Assembly: GCF_029894335.1 (NCBI RefSeq) | Contig: NZ_JARXZC010000025.1 | Location: forward strand, 1 to 64,000 | From: Kitasatospora sp. MAP5-34 | Lineage (GTDB): Bacteria; Actinomycetota; Actinomycetes; Streptomycetales; Streptomycetaceae | DNA length: 64,000 nucleotides | Direction: 5' to 3' | Shown: in pieces, positions 17,011-24,822 of the stretch | Position numbering within the stretch: position 1 is the stretch's first letter | Layout of the letters: each line of letters starts with the position of its first letter | Made by a program: the position numbers and the translations under genes | The notes under the pieces: generated by a model | Database searches by the model: none | What the model was told of the DNA's origin: nothing | What the model saw: only the letters and a program-made list of their open reading frames with translations

Positions 17011-17136
17011 GTGGAGTCCGCGCACCCGAGCCCGATGTCCGCCGACCGGGGCTTCTTCGGCTCCCGCCCGTTCGGCAGGGTCAACGACCTGCTGGTCCGG
17101 CAGGGGGCCCAGCCCGTGGACTGGCGGCTGCCGTAG
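17011..17136 (+). pseudogene. ung: C-terminal fragment of uracil-DNA glycosylase (second copy)
   Basis: About 41 codons read V-E-S-A-H-P-S-P-M-S-A-D-R-G-F-F-G-S, continuing to V-D-W-R-L-P and a stop. This is the extreme C-terminus of Ung. It is closely similar, though not identical in DNA, to the end of the remnant at 1790-2272 and has the same orientation. No start or catalytic part is present. Confidence 0.75.
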
Positions 17137-17282
17137 CGGCGCGAGCCTGCCGGTTCGAGGTGTCCGGGGTCGTCCGGGAGTGTCCGAACGCCTTGCGGGC
17201 GGCCGGACGGGTTGACGATGATCTGACCCGCAGTCCAGGGCACCGATGTGGGAGCGGCACGGGGGTCTGCTCCCACTTCGGT

Positions 17283-17318
17283 AGTTCACCCCAACGAGTG
17301 AACTAACACATAGTGTTA
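17283..17318. promoter_or_regulatory. two abutting palindromes upstream of the LAxTG protein gene
   Basis: AGTTCAC - 8 nt - GTGAACT (17283-17304) is followed directly by TAACACATAGTGTTA (17304-17318), a perfect 6-bp-arm palindrome. Both lie 68-103 bp before the GTG start of the surface-protein gene, in an AT-richer stretch. They look like binding sites for dimeric regulators at its promoter. No regulator is identified. Confidence 0.55.
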
Positions 17319-17385
17319 CTCGTGTGACGGACGGTGCGATCCAGACTGACGGCACCTGTCGGCCCGTCATATCTAGGGATCCCCT

Positions 17386-18336
17386 GTGTCCGCTCTGCGT
17401 ACCACCGCTGCCGCCGCCCTGGCGGCCGCTGCCCTCGCCACCGGTCTGCCGCTCTCCGTCGCGCACGCCGACGACGTCCCGGCCTCGCCCGGGAAGGCCA
17501 CTGCCGTCACTGCCGAGCTCCAGCTGGACGTCAGCCTGCTGGACAACGGGGTGGACGTCCCCGTCGACATAGCGTTGAACAAGGTGGAGAGCCCGGCGCA
17601 GCGCGACGGCGCGCTGCTGACCGCCAAGGTGGACGGCGTGGACCGGCAGCGTCCGGTCACCCTGGTCAAGGCCGAGGTCGGCAAGTCCGTCACCCGGGCC
17701 GACGCGCGCGGCGCCGCCGCCTCCGTCAGTCTGGTCGGCGCGGACGTGCATGCGCCCGGTCTGCCGCTCACCGCCCTGCTGCGTCTGGAGGCGCTGAGCG
17801 CCGAGGTCACCTGCCCGGTCGACGGGCCGCCGACGGCCAAGGTCACCTCGCCCGCCCGGATGACGGTGCTCGGCAGGTCCGTGGCGCTGGGGCTCAACGG
17901 GCCGACCCATGTAGAGGTCCCGGCGATCGGTAGTGTGGACATCGAGTTCTCCAGGCACACCACCACCTCCAGTACGGCCGCCGCCTCCGCGCTGGAGGTG
18001 CAGGTGGCGCTGAACCCGCTCAACCTGAACGTCGCCAAGGTCACCGGCCGGATCACGGTCGCCTCCGTCACCTGTGAGAAGCCGGTGGCGGGCGGGGCCG
18101 GTGCGCCCTCGTCCGCCCCCGCTTCCGTGCCGCCGTCCCAGCCGGCCGCCTCCGGCGCGCCCGGTATCGTCCCCGCCGTCGACACCAGCGCCGTCCCCGC
18201 CCCCGGCCGGAGCCTCGCCTTCACCGGCAGCAGTGGCACCGGGACCCTGCTGGCGGGCTCGGGAGCACTGCTCGCCGCAGGCGGCGCCGCCCTCTGGACG
18301 ACCCGGCGCCGCCGCGCCCACGCGCGCCGGCACTGA
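17386..18336 (+). CDS. LAxTG-anchored cell-surface protein (SCO1860-like)
   Basis: A 316-residue secreted protein. It has an N-terminal signal peptide ending A-H-A, a beta-rich body of about 200 residues without recognised catalytic motifs, a Pro/Ser/Ala-rich stalk (about 235-272), and a C-terminal sorting signal. The sorting signal is L-A-F-T-G at 277-281, then a hydrophobic helix and a basic tail. LAxTG is the recognition motif of actinobacterial class E sortases, so the protein should be covalently attached to peptidoglycan. The overall architecture resembles the SCO1860-type family. The start is GTG, with AGGGAT about 8 bp upstream. The role is unknown. Confidence 0.8.
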   Translation: MSALRTTAAAALAAAALATGLPLSVAHADDVPASPGKATAVTAELQLDVSLLDNGVDVPVDIALNKVESPAQRDGALLTAKVDGVDRQRPVTLVKAEVGKSVTRADARGAAASVSLVGADVHAPGLPLTALLRLEALSAEVTCPVDGPPTAKVTSPARMTVLGRSVALGLNGPTHVEVPAIGSVDIEFSRHTTTSSTAAASALEVQVALNPLNLNVAKVTGRITVASVTCEKPVAGGAGAPSSAPASVPPSQPAASGAPGIVPAVDTSAVPAPGRSLAFTGSSGTGTLLAGSGALLAAGGAALWTTRRRRAHARRH

Positions 18337-18434
18337 CGCAGGGCGCGCGATGCCAGCCGCGCGCCCCCAAGGCACTGCCGATGGCATCGGCAATGGCACT
18401 GCCGCAGCGTGAGCGTGCCACTGCGGACGGTTGG

Positions 18435-18472
18435 TTTACACGGGCGTCACATAGGAGGAACAACCGGGAAAC
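18435..18472 (+). promoter_or_regulatory. tandem GlnR-type boxes upstream of glnII
   Basis: Four pentamers occur at exactly 11-bp spacing: TTTAC (18435), GTCAC (18446), GGAAC (18457) and GAAAC (18468), each separated by 6 nt. The published GlnR half-site pattern is gTnAc-n6-GaAAc repeated. Position (52-90 bp before the start) and spacing fit nitrogen-dependent control of glnII by GlnR. Confidence 0.7.
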
Positions 18473-18524
18473 GGCGGCTTGCGACGCTACGCGGGCACCC
18501 ACCACTCAAGTTGCGAGGTAAGCC

Positions 18525-19547
18525 GTGGCAATCAAGGCCGAGTACATCTGGATCGACGGCACCCAGCCGACCGCCAAGCTCCGTTCCAAGACTCGGATCC
18601 TGGCCAACGCTGACAAGCTGCCGACCTGGGGCTTTGACGGCTCCTCCACCAACCAGGCCGAGGGCCACGCCTCGGACCGGGTGCTCGAGCCGGTCGCGTC
18701 CTTCCCGGACCCGATCCGCGGTGGCGACAACATCCTCGTGCTCTGCGAGGTCTTCGAGATCGACGGCACCCCGCACGCCTCGAACACCCGCGCCCTGCTG
18801 CGCCCGATCTCCGAGCAGTTCGCCGCTCAGGAGGCGATCTTCGGCATCGAGCAGGAGTACACCTTCTTCAAGGGCTCCCGCCCGCTCGGCTTCCCCGAGG
18901 GCGGCTTCCCGGCCCCGCAGGGCGGCTACTACTGCGGCGTCGGCGCCGAAGAGGTCTACGGCCGCGAGATCGTCGAGCTGCACATGGACCGCTGCCTCGC
19001 GGCCGGCCTCGCGCTCTGCGGCATCAACGCCGAGGTCATGCCGGGCCAGTGGGAGTTCCAGATCGGCCCGGTCGACGCGCTGACCGTCTCCGACCACATG
19101 TGGGTCGCCCGCTACCTGCTCTACCGCACCGCCGAGGAGTTCGGCATCGACGCCACCCTGGACGCCAAGCCGGTCCGTGGCGACTGGAACGGCGCGGGTG
19201 CGCACACCAACTTCTCCACCAAGGCCATGCGTGAGGGCTACGACGCCATCATCACCGCCTGCGAGTCGCTCGGCGCCTCGCAGGAGAAGGTCCTGGAGCA
19301 CGTCAAGCAGTACGGTTTCGGCATCGAGTCCCGCCTGACCGGCCTGCACGAGACCGCCCCGTGGAACGTGTACTCCTACGGCGTGTCCGACCGTGGCGCC
19401 TCGGTCCGCATCCCGTGGCAGGTCGAGGTGGACCAGAAGGGCTACATCGAGGACCGTCGCCCGAACGCGAACGTCGACCCGTACGTGGTGACCCGCCTGA
19501 TGGTCAACACCTGCTGCTCCGCCCTGGAGAAGGCCGGCCAGGTCTGA
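18525..19547 (+). CDS. glnII: glutamine synthetase type II (eukaryotic-like)
   Basis: A 340-residue GSII, ligating glutamate and ammonia with ATP in the cytoplasm. It begins A-E-Y-I-W-I-D-G and contains W-G-F-D-G-S-S-T, the ATP/metal-binding F-G-I-E-Q-E-Y-T-F-F, P-G-Q-W-E-F-Q-I-G, the G-A-G-A-H-T-N-F-S-T-K loop and D-R-G-A-S-V-R-I-P. Length and ends match the GlnII family of streptomycetes. It has a GTG start and sits alone, between GlnR-like boxes and a strong terminator hairpin. GSII lacks the adenylylation site of GSI, so control should be transcriptional. Confidence 0.97.
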   Translation: MAIKAEYIWIDGTQPTAKLRSKTRILANADKLPTWGFDGSSTNQAEGHASDRVLEPVASFPDPIRGGDNILVLCEVFEIDGTPHASNTRALLRPISEQFAAQEAIFGIEQEYTFFKGSRPLGFPEGGFPAPQGGYYCGVGAEEVYGREIVELHMDRCLAAGLALCGINAEVMPGQWEFQIGPVDALTVSDHMWVARYLLYRTAEEFGIDATLDAKPVRGDWNGAGAHTNFSTKAMREGYDAIITACESLGASQEKVLEHVKQYGFGIESRLTGLHETAPWNVYSYGVSDRGASVRIPWQVEVDQKGYIEDRRPNANVDPYVVTRLMVNTCCSALEKAGQV

Positions 19548-19581
19548 TCCGCCCAGCCCCACACGGCTGAACAGCTGAACC

Positions 19582-19619
19582 GAACGCCCGCCGGTCCCGC
19601 CCAGGACCGGCGGGCGTTC
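19582..19619 (+). terminator. strong terminator hairpin after glnII
   Basis: A perfect 16-bp stem (GAACGCCCGCCGGTCC / GGACCGGCGGGCGTTC) with loop CGCCCA, 35 nt after the glnII stop. Confidence 0.85.
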
Positions 19620-19671
19620 TCCGTCTCCCGGCCGTCTCCCGGTTGCCCTCCGGTACGGAAGACTGTGGGGC

Positions 19672-20796
19672 ATGGACGACTTCACCCCCGAGCAGGTGGC
19701 CCGAGGGCGGGCGCTGCGCCGCGCGCAGGTGCCCTGGGCACTCGGCGGCCGGGCGGCCGGGCTGCTGCTCACCCTCGTGCTCGGGCTCACCCCGGCCGGA
19801 GCCGGGCTGGTGACGGCGGTCGGCGGGCTGTTCGGCGGCTCGCGGACGGCCGAAGTGCTGGGCGGGACGGCGGTGCTGGTCCTGCTCGGCCAGGCCGTCG
19901 GGCTGCCGTTCACCGCCCGGGTCCGCGCGATCCGTACCGGGTACGGCCTGGTCACCCAGGGCTGGGGCGGCTGGGCGCTGGACGTGCTGCGCGGCCTCGC
20001 GCTCACGCTGCCGCTCGCGCTCGCCGCCGTGTACGGCCTGTACGCGCTCACCGAGTGGTCCCCGCAGCACTGGTGGCTGCCCGCCGCCGGGGTGGCGGCG
20101 CTGCTGGTGGCCGCGCTGTCCTTCCTCTACCCGCTGCTGGTGGAGCCGGTGTTCAACCGCTTCACGCCGATGGAGCCCGGCCCGCAGCGCAGCGCCCTGC
20201 TGCGTCTCGCCGAACGTGACGCGATCCGGGTCAAGGACGTCTTGGTCGCCGACGCCTCGCGCCGCACCACCGCGCTCAACGCGTACGTCTCCGGCCTCGG
20301 CGCGACCCGGCGGATCGTCACCTACGACACGCTGCTGCACACCGCCGAGCCGCGCGAGGTGGAGTTGGTGGTGGCCCACGAGCTGGGGCACGTCAAGCAC
20401 CGCGACGTTCTCACCGGCACGCTGCTCGGCGCGCTGGGCGCGGCCCTCGCGGTCTGTCTGCTCGGCCTGTCGGCGGCCTGGCAGCCGCTGCTCTCGGCGG
20501 CCGGGGCACCGGGTGTCGCCGACCCGCGCTCACTGCCGCTGCTGGCCGCCTGCGCGGCCGTGCTGAGCCTGCTGGCCGGGCCGCCGCAGTGCGCGGCCAG
20601 CCGCCGGATCGAGACCCGGGCCGACCGGCACGCCCTCGAACTCACCGCCGACCCGGACGGGTTCATCGCCATGCAGCGTCGGCTCGCGGTCGCCAACGTC
20701 TCGGACGTGGATCCGCCCAGGCTGCTGGAGCTGCTCTTCGCGACCCACCCCAGCGCGGTCCGCCGGATCGCCGCCGCCCGCGCCTGGAAGCCCTGA
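19672..20796 (+). CDS. M48-family (Ste24/CAAX-type) membrane zinc protease
   Basis: A 374-residue membrane protease. Hydrophobic segments near 25-50, 60-80, 105-125 and 140-160 precede the cytoplasmic catalytic part. The zinc motif H-E-L-G-H is at 236-240 and the third ligand Glu is in R-I-E-T-R-A-D (E314). Two more hydrophobic segments lie between them. The order matches CAAX prenyl protease 1/Ste24 homologues, which in bacteria probably act in membrane-protein quality control. The gene is preceded by the glnII terminator and has its own start. No partner gene is evident. Confidence 0.88.
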   Translation: MDDFTPEQVARGRALRRAQVPWALGGRAAGLLLTLVLGLTPAGAGLVTAVGGLFGGSRTAEVLGGTAVLVLLGQAVGLPFTARVRAIRTGYGLVTQGWGGWALDVLRGLALTLPLALAAVYGLYALTEWSPQHWWLPAAGVAALLVAALSFLYPLLVEPVFNRFTPMEPGPQRSALLRLAERDAIRVKDVLVADASRRTTALNAYVSGLGATRRIVTYDTLLHTAEPREVELVVAHELGHVKHRDVLTGTLLGALGAALAVCLLGLSAAWQPLLSAAGAPGVADPRSLPLLAACAAVLSLLAGPPQCAASRRIETRADRHALELTADPDGFIAMQRRLAVANVSDVDPPRLLELLFATHPSAVRRIAAARAWKP

Positions 20797-20893
20797 TCCG
20801 ACAGGACCACGTTCGGGGCCGCTGATATTCGGGTGGCGCGAACCGGGGTGCGTCGCGGACAATCCGGCCGTCACCGAGGCAAGGAGGACGGCG

Positions 20894-20947
20894 ATGCCGC
20901 AGCAAACCCGACCGGAAGCACCAAGCCCTGGCCAGGTGACGTCATGA
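20894..20947 (+). CDS. 17-residue leader ORF coupled to the MOSC gene
   Basis: An AAGGAGG ribosome-binding site, the best in the neighbourhood, sits six bases before an ATG. The ATG opens a short frame reading MPQQTRPEAPSPGQVTS. Its TGA overlaps the ATG of the MOSC gene (ATGA), whereas the MOSC start has no good site of its own. This is the layout of translational coupling through a leader peptide. The peptide has no recognisable function. Whether it is regulatory or only delivers ribosomes is unknown. Confidence 0.5.
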   Translation: MPQQTRPEAPSPGQVTS

Positions 20948-21774
20948 TCCTGGGAAAGATCCAGGCCCTGCGGCGCCACCCGGTGAAATCCCTGCTGGGA
21001 GAGGAGATCGTGTCGAGCGAGGTGACCGAGCGCGGGCTCACCGGGGACCGCACGGCGGCGCTGCTCGACCTGGACACCGGCCGGATCGCGAGCGCGAAGA
21101 ACCCGTACCGGTGGCGTCAACTACTGACATTGTCGGCGGCATTCACCGAGCGGGGAATCCGGATCACCCAGCCCACCGGCAAGTTGCTCTGGAGCGACGA
21201 ACCCGGGGTGGACGGCGTCCTCTCGGAGCTGCTCGGGCGGCGGGTCTCGCTGATCCACACCCGGCCGCCCGGGGCGACCCTGCTGCGGTCCGTGCCGGAG
21301 GAGGTGCTCCGCCACGGCGTCGAGGTCGAAGTCCCGCACGCAGTCGTCGAGTTCGGCAAGGCCGCGCCCGCCGGGACGTTCTTCGACTACGCGCCCCTGC
21401 ACCTGCTGACCACGGCGACCCTCGACGGGATGGCCGTGCACAGCCCGCGCGGGGTGCTGGGAGCCGCCCGGTACCGCCCGAACCTGGTCATCCGTTCGGA
21501 CGGCCCGCCCTTCGCGGAGAACGACTGGGTCGACCGCGAGCTGTCCGTCGGGCCCGACCTGCGGATCCAGGTGCTGATACCCACCCCGCGCTGCGCGATG
21601 CCGACGCTCGCCCACGGCGTCTTCCCCCCGGACACCCACGCGTTCAGCCTGCCCGACCGGTTCAACCGGATCGAACCCCTGCCCGGCATCGGCCCGCTGG
21701 CCTGCGCAGGCGCCTACGCCAAGGTCCTGCGCCCCGGACGCATCAGCCTGGGCGACGTGGTCAAGCTGCTGTAG
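20944..21774 (+). CDS. MOSC-domain protein with MOSC N-terminal beta-barrel
   Basis: A 276-residue protein. The N-terminal MOSC_N domain (about 1-110) has L-R-R-H-P-V-K-S-L, E-R-G-L-T-G-D-R and A-S-A-K-N-P. The C-terminal MOSC domain (about 130-275) has R-Y-R-P-N-L-V-I-R and the conserved cysteine region P-T-P-R-C-A-M-P-T. Such proteins bind molybdenum cofactor and carry out sulfur transfer or reduction of N-hydroxylated compounds (as in mARC and YcbX). The start at 20944 is chosen for the family-like N-terminus and the overlap with the leader ORF. Substrate is unknown. Confidence 0.85.
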   Translation: MILGKIQALRRHPVKSLLGEEIVSSEVTERGLTGDRTAALLDLDTGRIASAKNPYRWRQLLTLSAAFTERGIRITQPTGKLLWSDEPGVDGVLSELLGRRVSLIHTRPPGATLLRSVPEEVLRHGVEVEVPHAVVEFGKAAPAGTFFDYAPLHLLTTATLDGMAVHSPRGVLGAARYRPNLVIRSDGPPFAENDWVDRELSVGPDLRIQVLIPTPRCAMPTLAHGVFPPDTHAFSLPDRFNRIEPLPGIGPLACAGAYAKVLRPGRISLGDVVKLL

Positions 21775-21775
21775 G

Positions 21776-21835
21776 CGCACAGACAGGGGCGCGGGGAACT
21801 GCGCGAAACCGGAAGGCAACGACCCGCACCTCCCG
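21776..21835. repeat. streptomycete-type intergenic repeat element
   Basis: The segment contains AGGGGCGCGGGGAACTGCGC followed by GAAACCGGAAGG. This is a dispersed GC-rich sequence I know from many Streptomyces intergenic regions. A diverged second copy lies at about 32505-32565, inside the 3' end of cobD. It sits between convergent genes. Confidence 0.6.
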
Positions 21836-21876
21836 ATGGCGCGCAGGCCCCCCGCACCCCTGATCAGCGCACCTGG

Positions 21877-23310
21877 CTAACCGCGGACACTCGCAGCCAG
21901 CGCAGCGACAAAGCGGTCCGTCGTCCGCTCGTCCCGGACGGCGATCCGCAGCCAGTCCGGCCCGAGTCCGGGGAAGGTGTCGCCGCGCCGGACGGCGAAG
22001 CCGGCGTCGCGCAGGCGCTCCCTGACCTCCGCCGCGCCGGGCAGTTCGATCAGCAGGAAGGAGGCGGCCGGTTCGCCGTACGTCCGGACCGCCGGAATGG
22101 ACCCCAACCCCTTGAGCAGATAGGCGCGTTGCTCGACGGTCGTCCGGGCGGCCAGCTCGGCCTCGGCCAGCGCGGCGGGTGCGCTGCACACCTCGGCGGC
22201 GGCCAGTGCGGGGCTGGAGACGGGCCAGAGCGGTTGCGCCGTCGCCAGTTCGGCGATCAGTGCGGCGGGTGCGAGGACGTAGCCGATCCGCAGGCCGGCC
22301 AGGCCCCAGGTCTTGGTCAGGCTGCGCAACACCACCACCCGGCCGGGGAGTTCGCGTACCGAGGCCAGGGACTCGGTCTCGCCGGGGAGGGTGTCCATGA
22401 AGGCTTCGTCGATGACCAGGGTCCGGCCGGGCCGGGCCAGGGCGGCGAGTTCGGCGGCGGGGTGGACGACGGAGGTCGGGTTGGTGGGGTTGCCGACGAC
22501 CACCAGGTCGGCCTCGGGCGGCACCGCCCCGGGAGTGAGCCGGAAGCCGTCCTGCGGCGAGAGCAGTACGCGGTGGACGGTGTGTCCGGCGTCGCGCAGC
22601 GCGGCCTCGGGCTCGGTGAACTGGGGGTGCACGACAACCGCGTGCCGTGGTCGGAGAGTTCGGGCCAGCAGGACGAACGCCTCCGCCGCGCCGGAGGTCA
22701 GCAGCACCTCGTCCACGGGCCGCCGGTGCCGGGCGGCGACGGCGGCCCGCGCGGCCGAGCCCTCGGGGTACGCGGCGAGGCCGGTGAGGGTCGCGGCGAG
22801 GTGCTCGCGCAGCCAGGTGGGGGGAGTTCCGGTCCGTACGTTGACCGCGAGGTCCACCAGGCCGCCGCTGTCGCGGACTTCGGCGTCGCCGTGGTGGCGG
22901 AGGTCGGGCTCGGTCGGCACGTGCGTACTCCAGGGTTGGCTGAGACGGGCTATCGCGGCAGTGGCCCGGGCCGACTTCCGCTTGCGGACGACCAGTTGCC
23001 CGCCGTCACCGGCGCCGAGCAGGGCGGCCGCCTCGGCGACGCTCGGCGTCCTGACGGCGGCCAGCACCCTGGGGGACGGGTGCGGTACGGGGACGGCGGC
23101 CAGCGCCGCCGCCGGGTAGCCGGTCAGCGGCACCCCGAGCAGCCGGGCCACCGTGCGCAGGGCGGGTTCTTCGCTCTTGGTGTCGACGGTGGCCAGCCGG
23201 CAGACGTCCGGGCGCGACAGCCCCGCCGCCGCGAGCGCCGCGTCGACCAGCTCGAGCACCTCGCGGGCCGGCACACCCCGCCCGGCACCGACCCCCACCA
23301 CGACTCCCAA
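21877..23310 (-). CDS. cobC: CobC-type PLP enzyme fused to an N-terminal CobE/CbiG-C domain
   Basis: A 477-residue fusion in cobalamin synthesis. Residues 1-115 resemble the CbiG C-terminal/CobE domain, with V-G-V-G-A-G-R-G, T-V-D-T-K-S-E-E-P and S-V-A-E-A-A-A-L. Residues about 140-477 are a class I/II aminotransferase fold of the CobC/CobD type (threonine-phosphate decarboxylase-like, Rv2231c family). This part has A-Y-P-E-G, G-N-P-T-N-P-T, V-I-D-E-A-F-M-D and the PLP lysine in S-L-T-K-T-W-G-L-A-G-L-R. It would make or attach the aminopropanol arm. The start appears to be TTG at 23310 after AGAGGGA, with GTG 23301 as the alternative. It stands alone, about 3.5 kb from the main cob operon. 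Confidence 0.85.
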   Translation of the reverse strand: MGVVVGVGAGRGVPAREVLELVDAALAAAGLSRPDVCRLATVDTKSEEPALRTVARLLGVPLTGYPAAALAAVPVPHPSPRVLAAVRTPSVAEAAALLGAGDGGQLVVRKRKSARATAAIARLSQPWSTHVPTEPDLRHHGDAEVRDSGGLVDLAVNVRTGTPPTWLREHLAATLTGLAAYPEGSAARAAVAARHRRPVDEVLLTSGAAEAFVLLARTLRPRHAVVVHPQFTEPEAALRDAGHTVHRVLLSPQDGFRLTPGAVPPEADLVVVGNPTNPTSVVHPAAELAALARPGRTLVIDEAFMDTLPGETESLASVRELPGRVVVLRSLTKTWGLAGLRIGYVLAPAALIAELATAQPLWPVSSPALAAAEVCSAPAALAEAELAARTTVEQRAYLLKGLGSIPAVRTYGEPAASFLLIELPGAAEVRERLRDAGFAVRRGDTFPGLGPDWLRIAVRDERTTDRFVAALAASVRG

Positions 23311-23493
23311 CGGGCATCCCTCTCACGTACGGACCAAGTCCCGGAATCCCACCACGCCCCCGACAGCCCGGGCAAGCGGCCACCGAAGAAGGGACGCGCG
23401 AAGCCGGCACCCGCCTACCTCGGCCGGAACCCACCCGGCGCGGTGACGTCCGACGGCCGGTGCCAGGATGTGCCTCCGAACCCTGGAGGGATC

Positions 23494-24666
23494 ATGGAGT
23501 CGGTCTCCGACGAACAACTGCTGCCGGACGAAAAACTGCTGTGGACGGGTAGACCGGGGCGGGTGCCACCCGGAGCGGACAGACGGACCGGGATCGTGGT
23601 GCTGCTCGTGGTCCCGGTCGTGGTCGCCCTCATGGTGCTGACGGTCCTGATCGGGCATGGCACGTCCTGGACCGCGAAGGCCGCACGGGGACTCCTCCTG
23701 CTCGCCGGAGCGGCCAATTTCGTACGGGTGGCCTGCCACCTGGTCTGGACCCTGCCGGCGGCCCGCCGCCTTGAGGTGTATCGGATCACCGACCGGCGGG
23801 TGCTGGTCACGGGCACCACAGGGACGGCCTCATGGTGGCTGGACGGCCTGGCCGAGCCGTTCCTGAACGGCCGTGACCTGCTCTTCAAGGCCCCGAGTCA
23901 CCGCAGCCCGTTCGAACTCGTCGCGTCCCGGTTCCGGCCCGGCGTGGACGGCGGGCGGTGCCCCGAGCTCCGCGCGCTGCCGGATGCCGAGCGTGCGTGG
24001 CAGGTGGCGGCCGAGGCGCGCCGCGCCATGCTGGACGGAGTCGTCCGGCCGCACCGGACGGACGTCCACCGGGGCGAGCTGCCCCCGGCGGTCGAGCTCG
24101 CGGCCGGGGAGCAGGTGCTCTGGACCGGGCGCCCGGCCCGGGTCCGCTGGTGGTACGGCTCCGCCGACCTGCTGGACTCCGGGTACGGGGTCCTGTTCGT
24201 GGTGATGTCGCTGCTGTTCGCCGCGCAGGGCCCGGCCGTCCTCTCGATCGGCGCAGGAGGCGTCGGAACGACCCTCGGGCTCGGCCAGGCGGTGGGCAGT
24301 GTCCTGCTGCGCCGCGCACGGGTCACCCGTTCGGTGTACGTGCTGACCAACCGCCGGCTGATCGCCACCTGGCACGTCGGCCGGACCCGCCTGGTCGAGG
24401 CGAGGCTCACCGCGCTGCGCCCGCCGGCCGTGCTCGACGGCGACCTGGTGACCGAACCGGCTGCCCCCGGCCCGGCGGCGCGCGGATTCGGCGTGATCGG
24501 CTGGCCCCTGGCGTACGACGGCACCCCGGCCCTGATCGGCCTCGCCGACCCGCGCGAGGCGCTGCTCGCCGTCACAGCCGCCCAACTCGCCTACCGCGCA
24601 CCGCTGCCCGGGCCCCGGCAGCCCCAGCCGGTGCCGGAGGACGACGCCTGGTCCCGCTGGGACTGA
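23494..24666 (+). CDS. membrane protein with an internally duplicated PH-like domain
   Basis: A 390-residue protein of two similar halves. Half 1 has E-K-L-L-W-T-G-R-P, two hydrophobic segments, then R-I-T-D-R-R-V-L-V. Half 2, from about residue 200, has E-Q-V-L-W-T-G-R-P, hydrophobic segments, then V-L-T-N-R-R-L-I-A. The W-T-G-R-P...T-x-R-R pattern resembles bacterial PH-like membrane domains (bPH2/YdbS type), here in tandem. No catalytic motif is seen. A TGGAGGG ribosome-binding site precedes the ATG. It is divergent from cobC with a 183-bp spacer. The function is unknown. Confidence 0.7.
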   Translation: MESVSDEQLLPDEKLLWTGRPGRVPPGADRRTGIVVLLVVPVVVALMVLTVLIGHGTSWTAKAARGLLLLAGAANFVRVACHLVWTLPAARRLEVYRITDRRVLVTGTTGTASWWLDGLAEPFLNGRDLLFKAPSHRSPFELVASRFRPGVDGGRCPELRALPDAERAWQVAAEARRAMLDGVVRPHRTDVHRGELPPAVELAAGEQVLWTGRPARVRWWYGSADLLDSGYGVLFVVMSLLFAAQGPAVLSIGAGGVGTTLGLGQAVGSVLLRRARVTRSVYVLTNRRLIATWHVGRTRLVEARLTALRPPAVLDGDLVTEPAAPGPAARGFGVIGWPLAYDGTPALIGLADPREALLAVTAAQLAYRAPLPGPRQPQPVPEDDAWSRWD

Positions 24667-24822
24667 CGTCGAACTCCCGCCGGCTGTGGGTGAGCGGGTC
24701 GCCCGGTATGACAACTCGGCCGGGAGAGTGGCTGTCCCGGCGTGTGCCCCGGCCGCACGAGCGGTACGGCCCTGGGGCACGGCAGGGTCGCACCATACTG
24801 CCGCGATCCGAGAGGCCGCACC

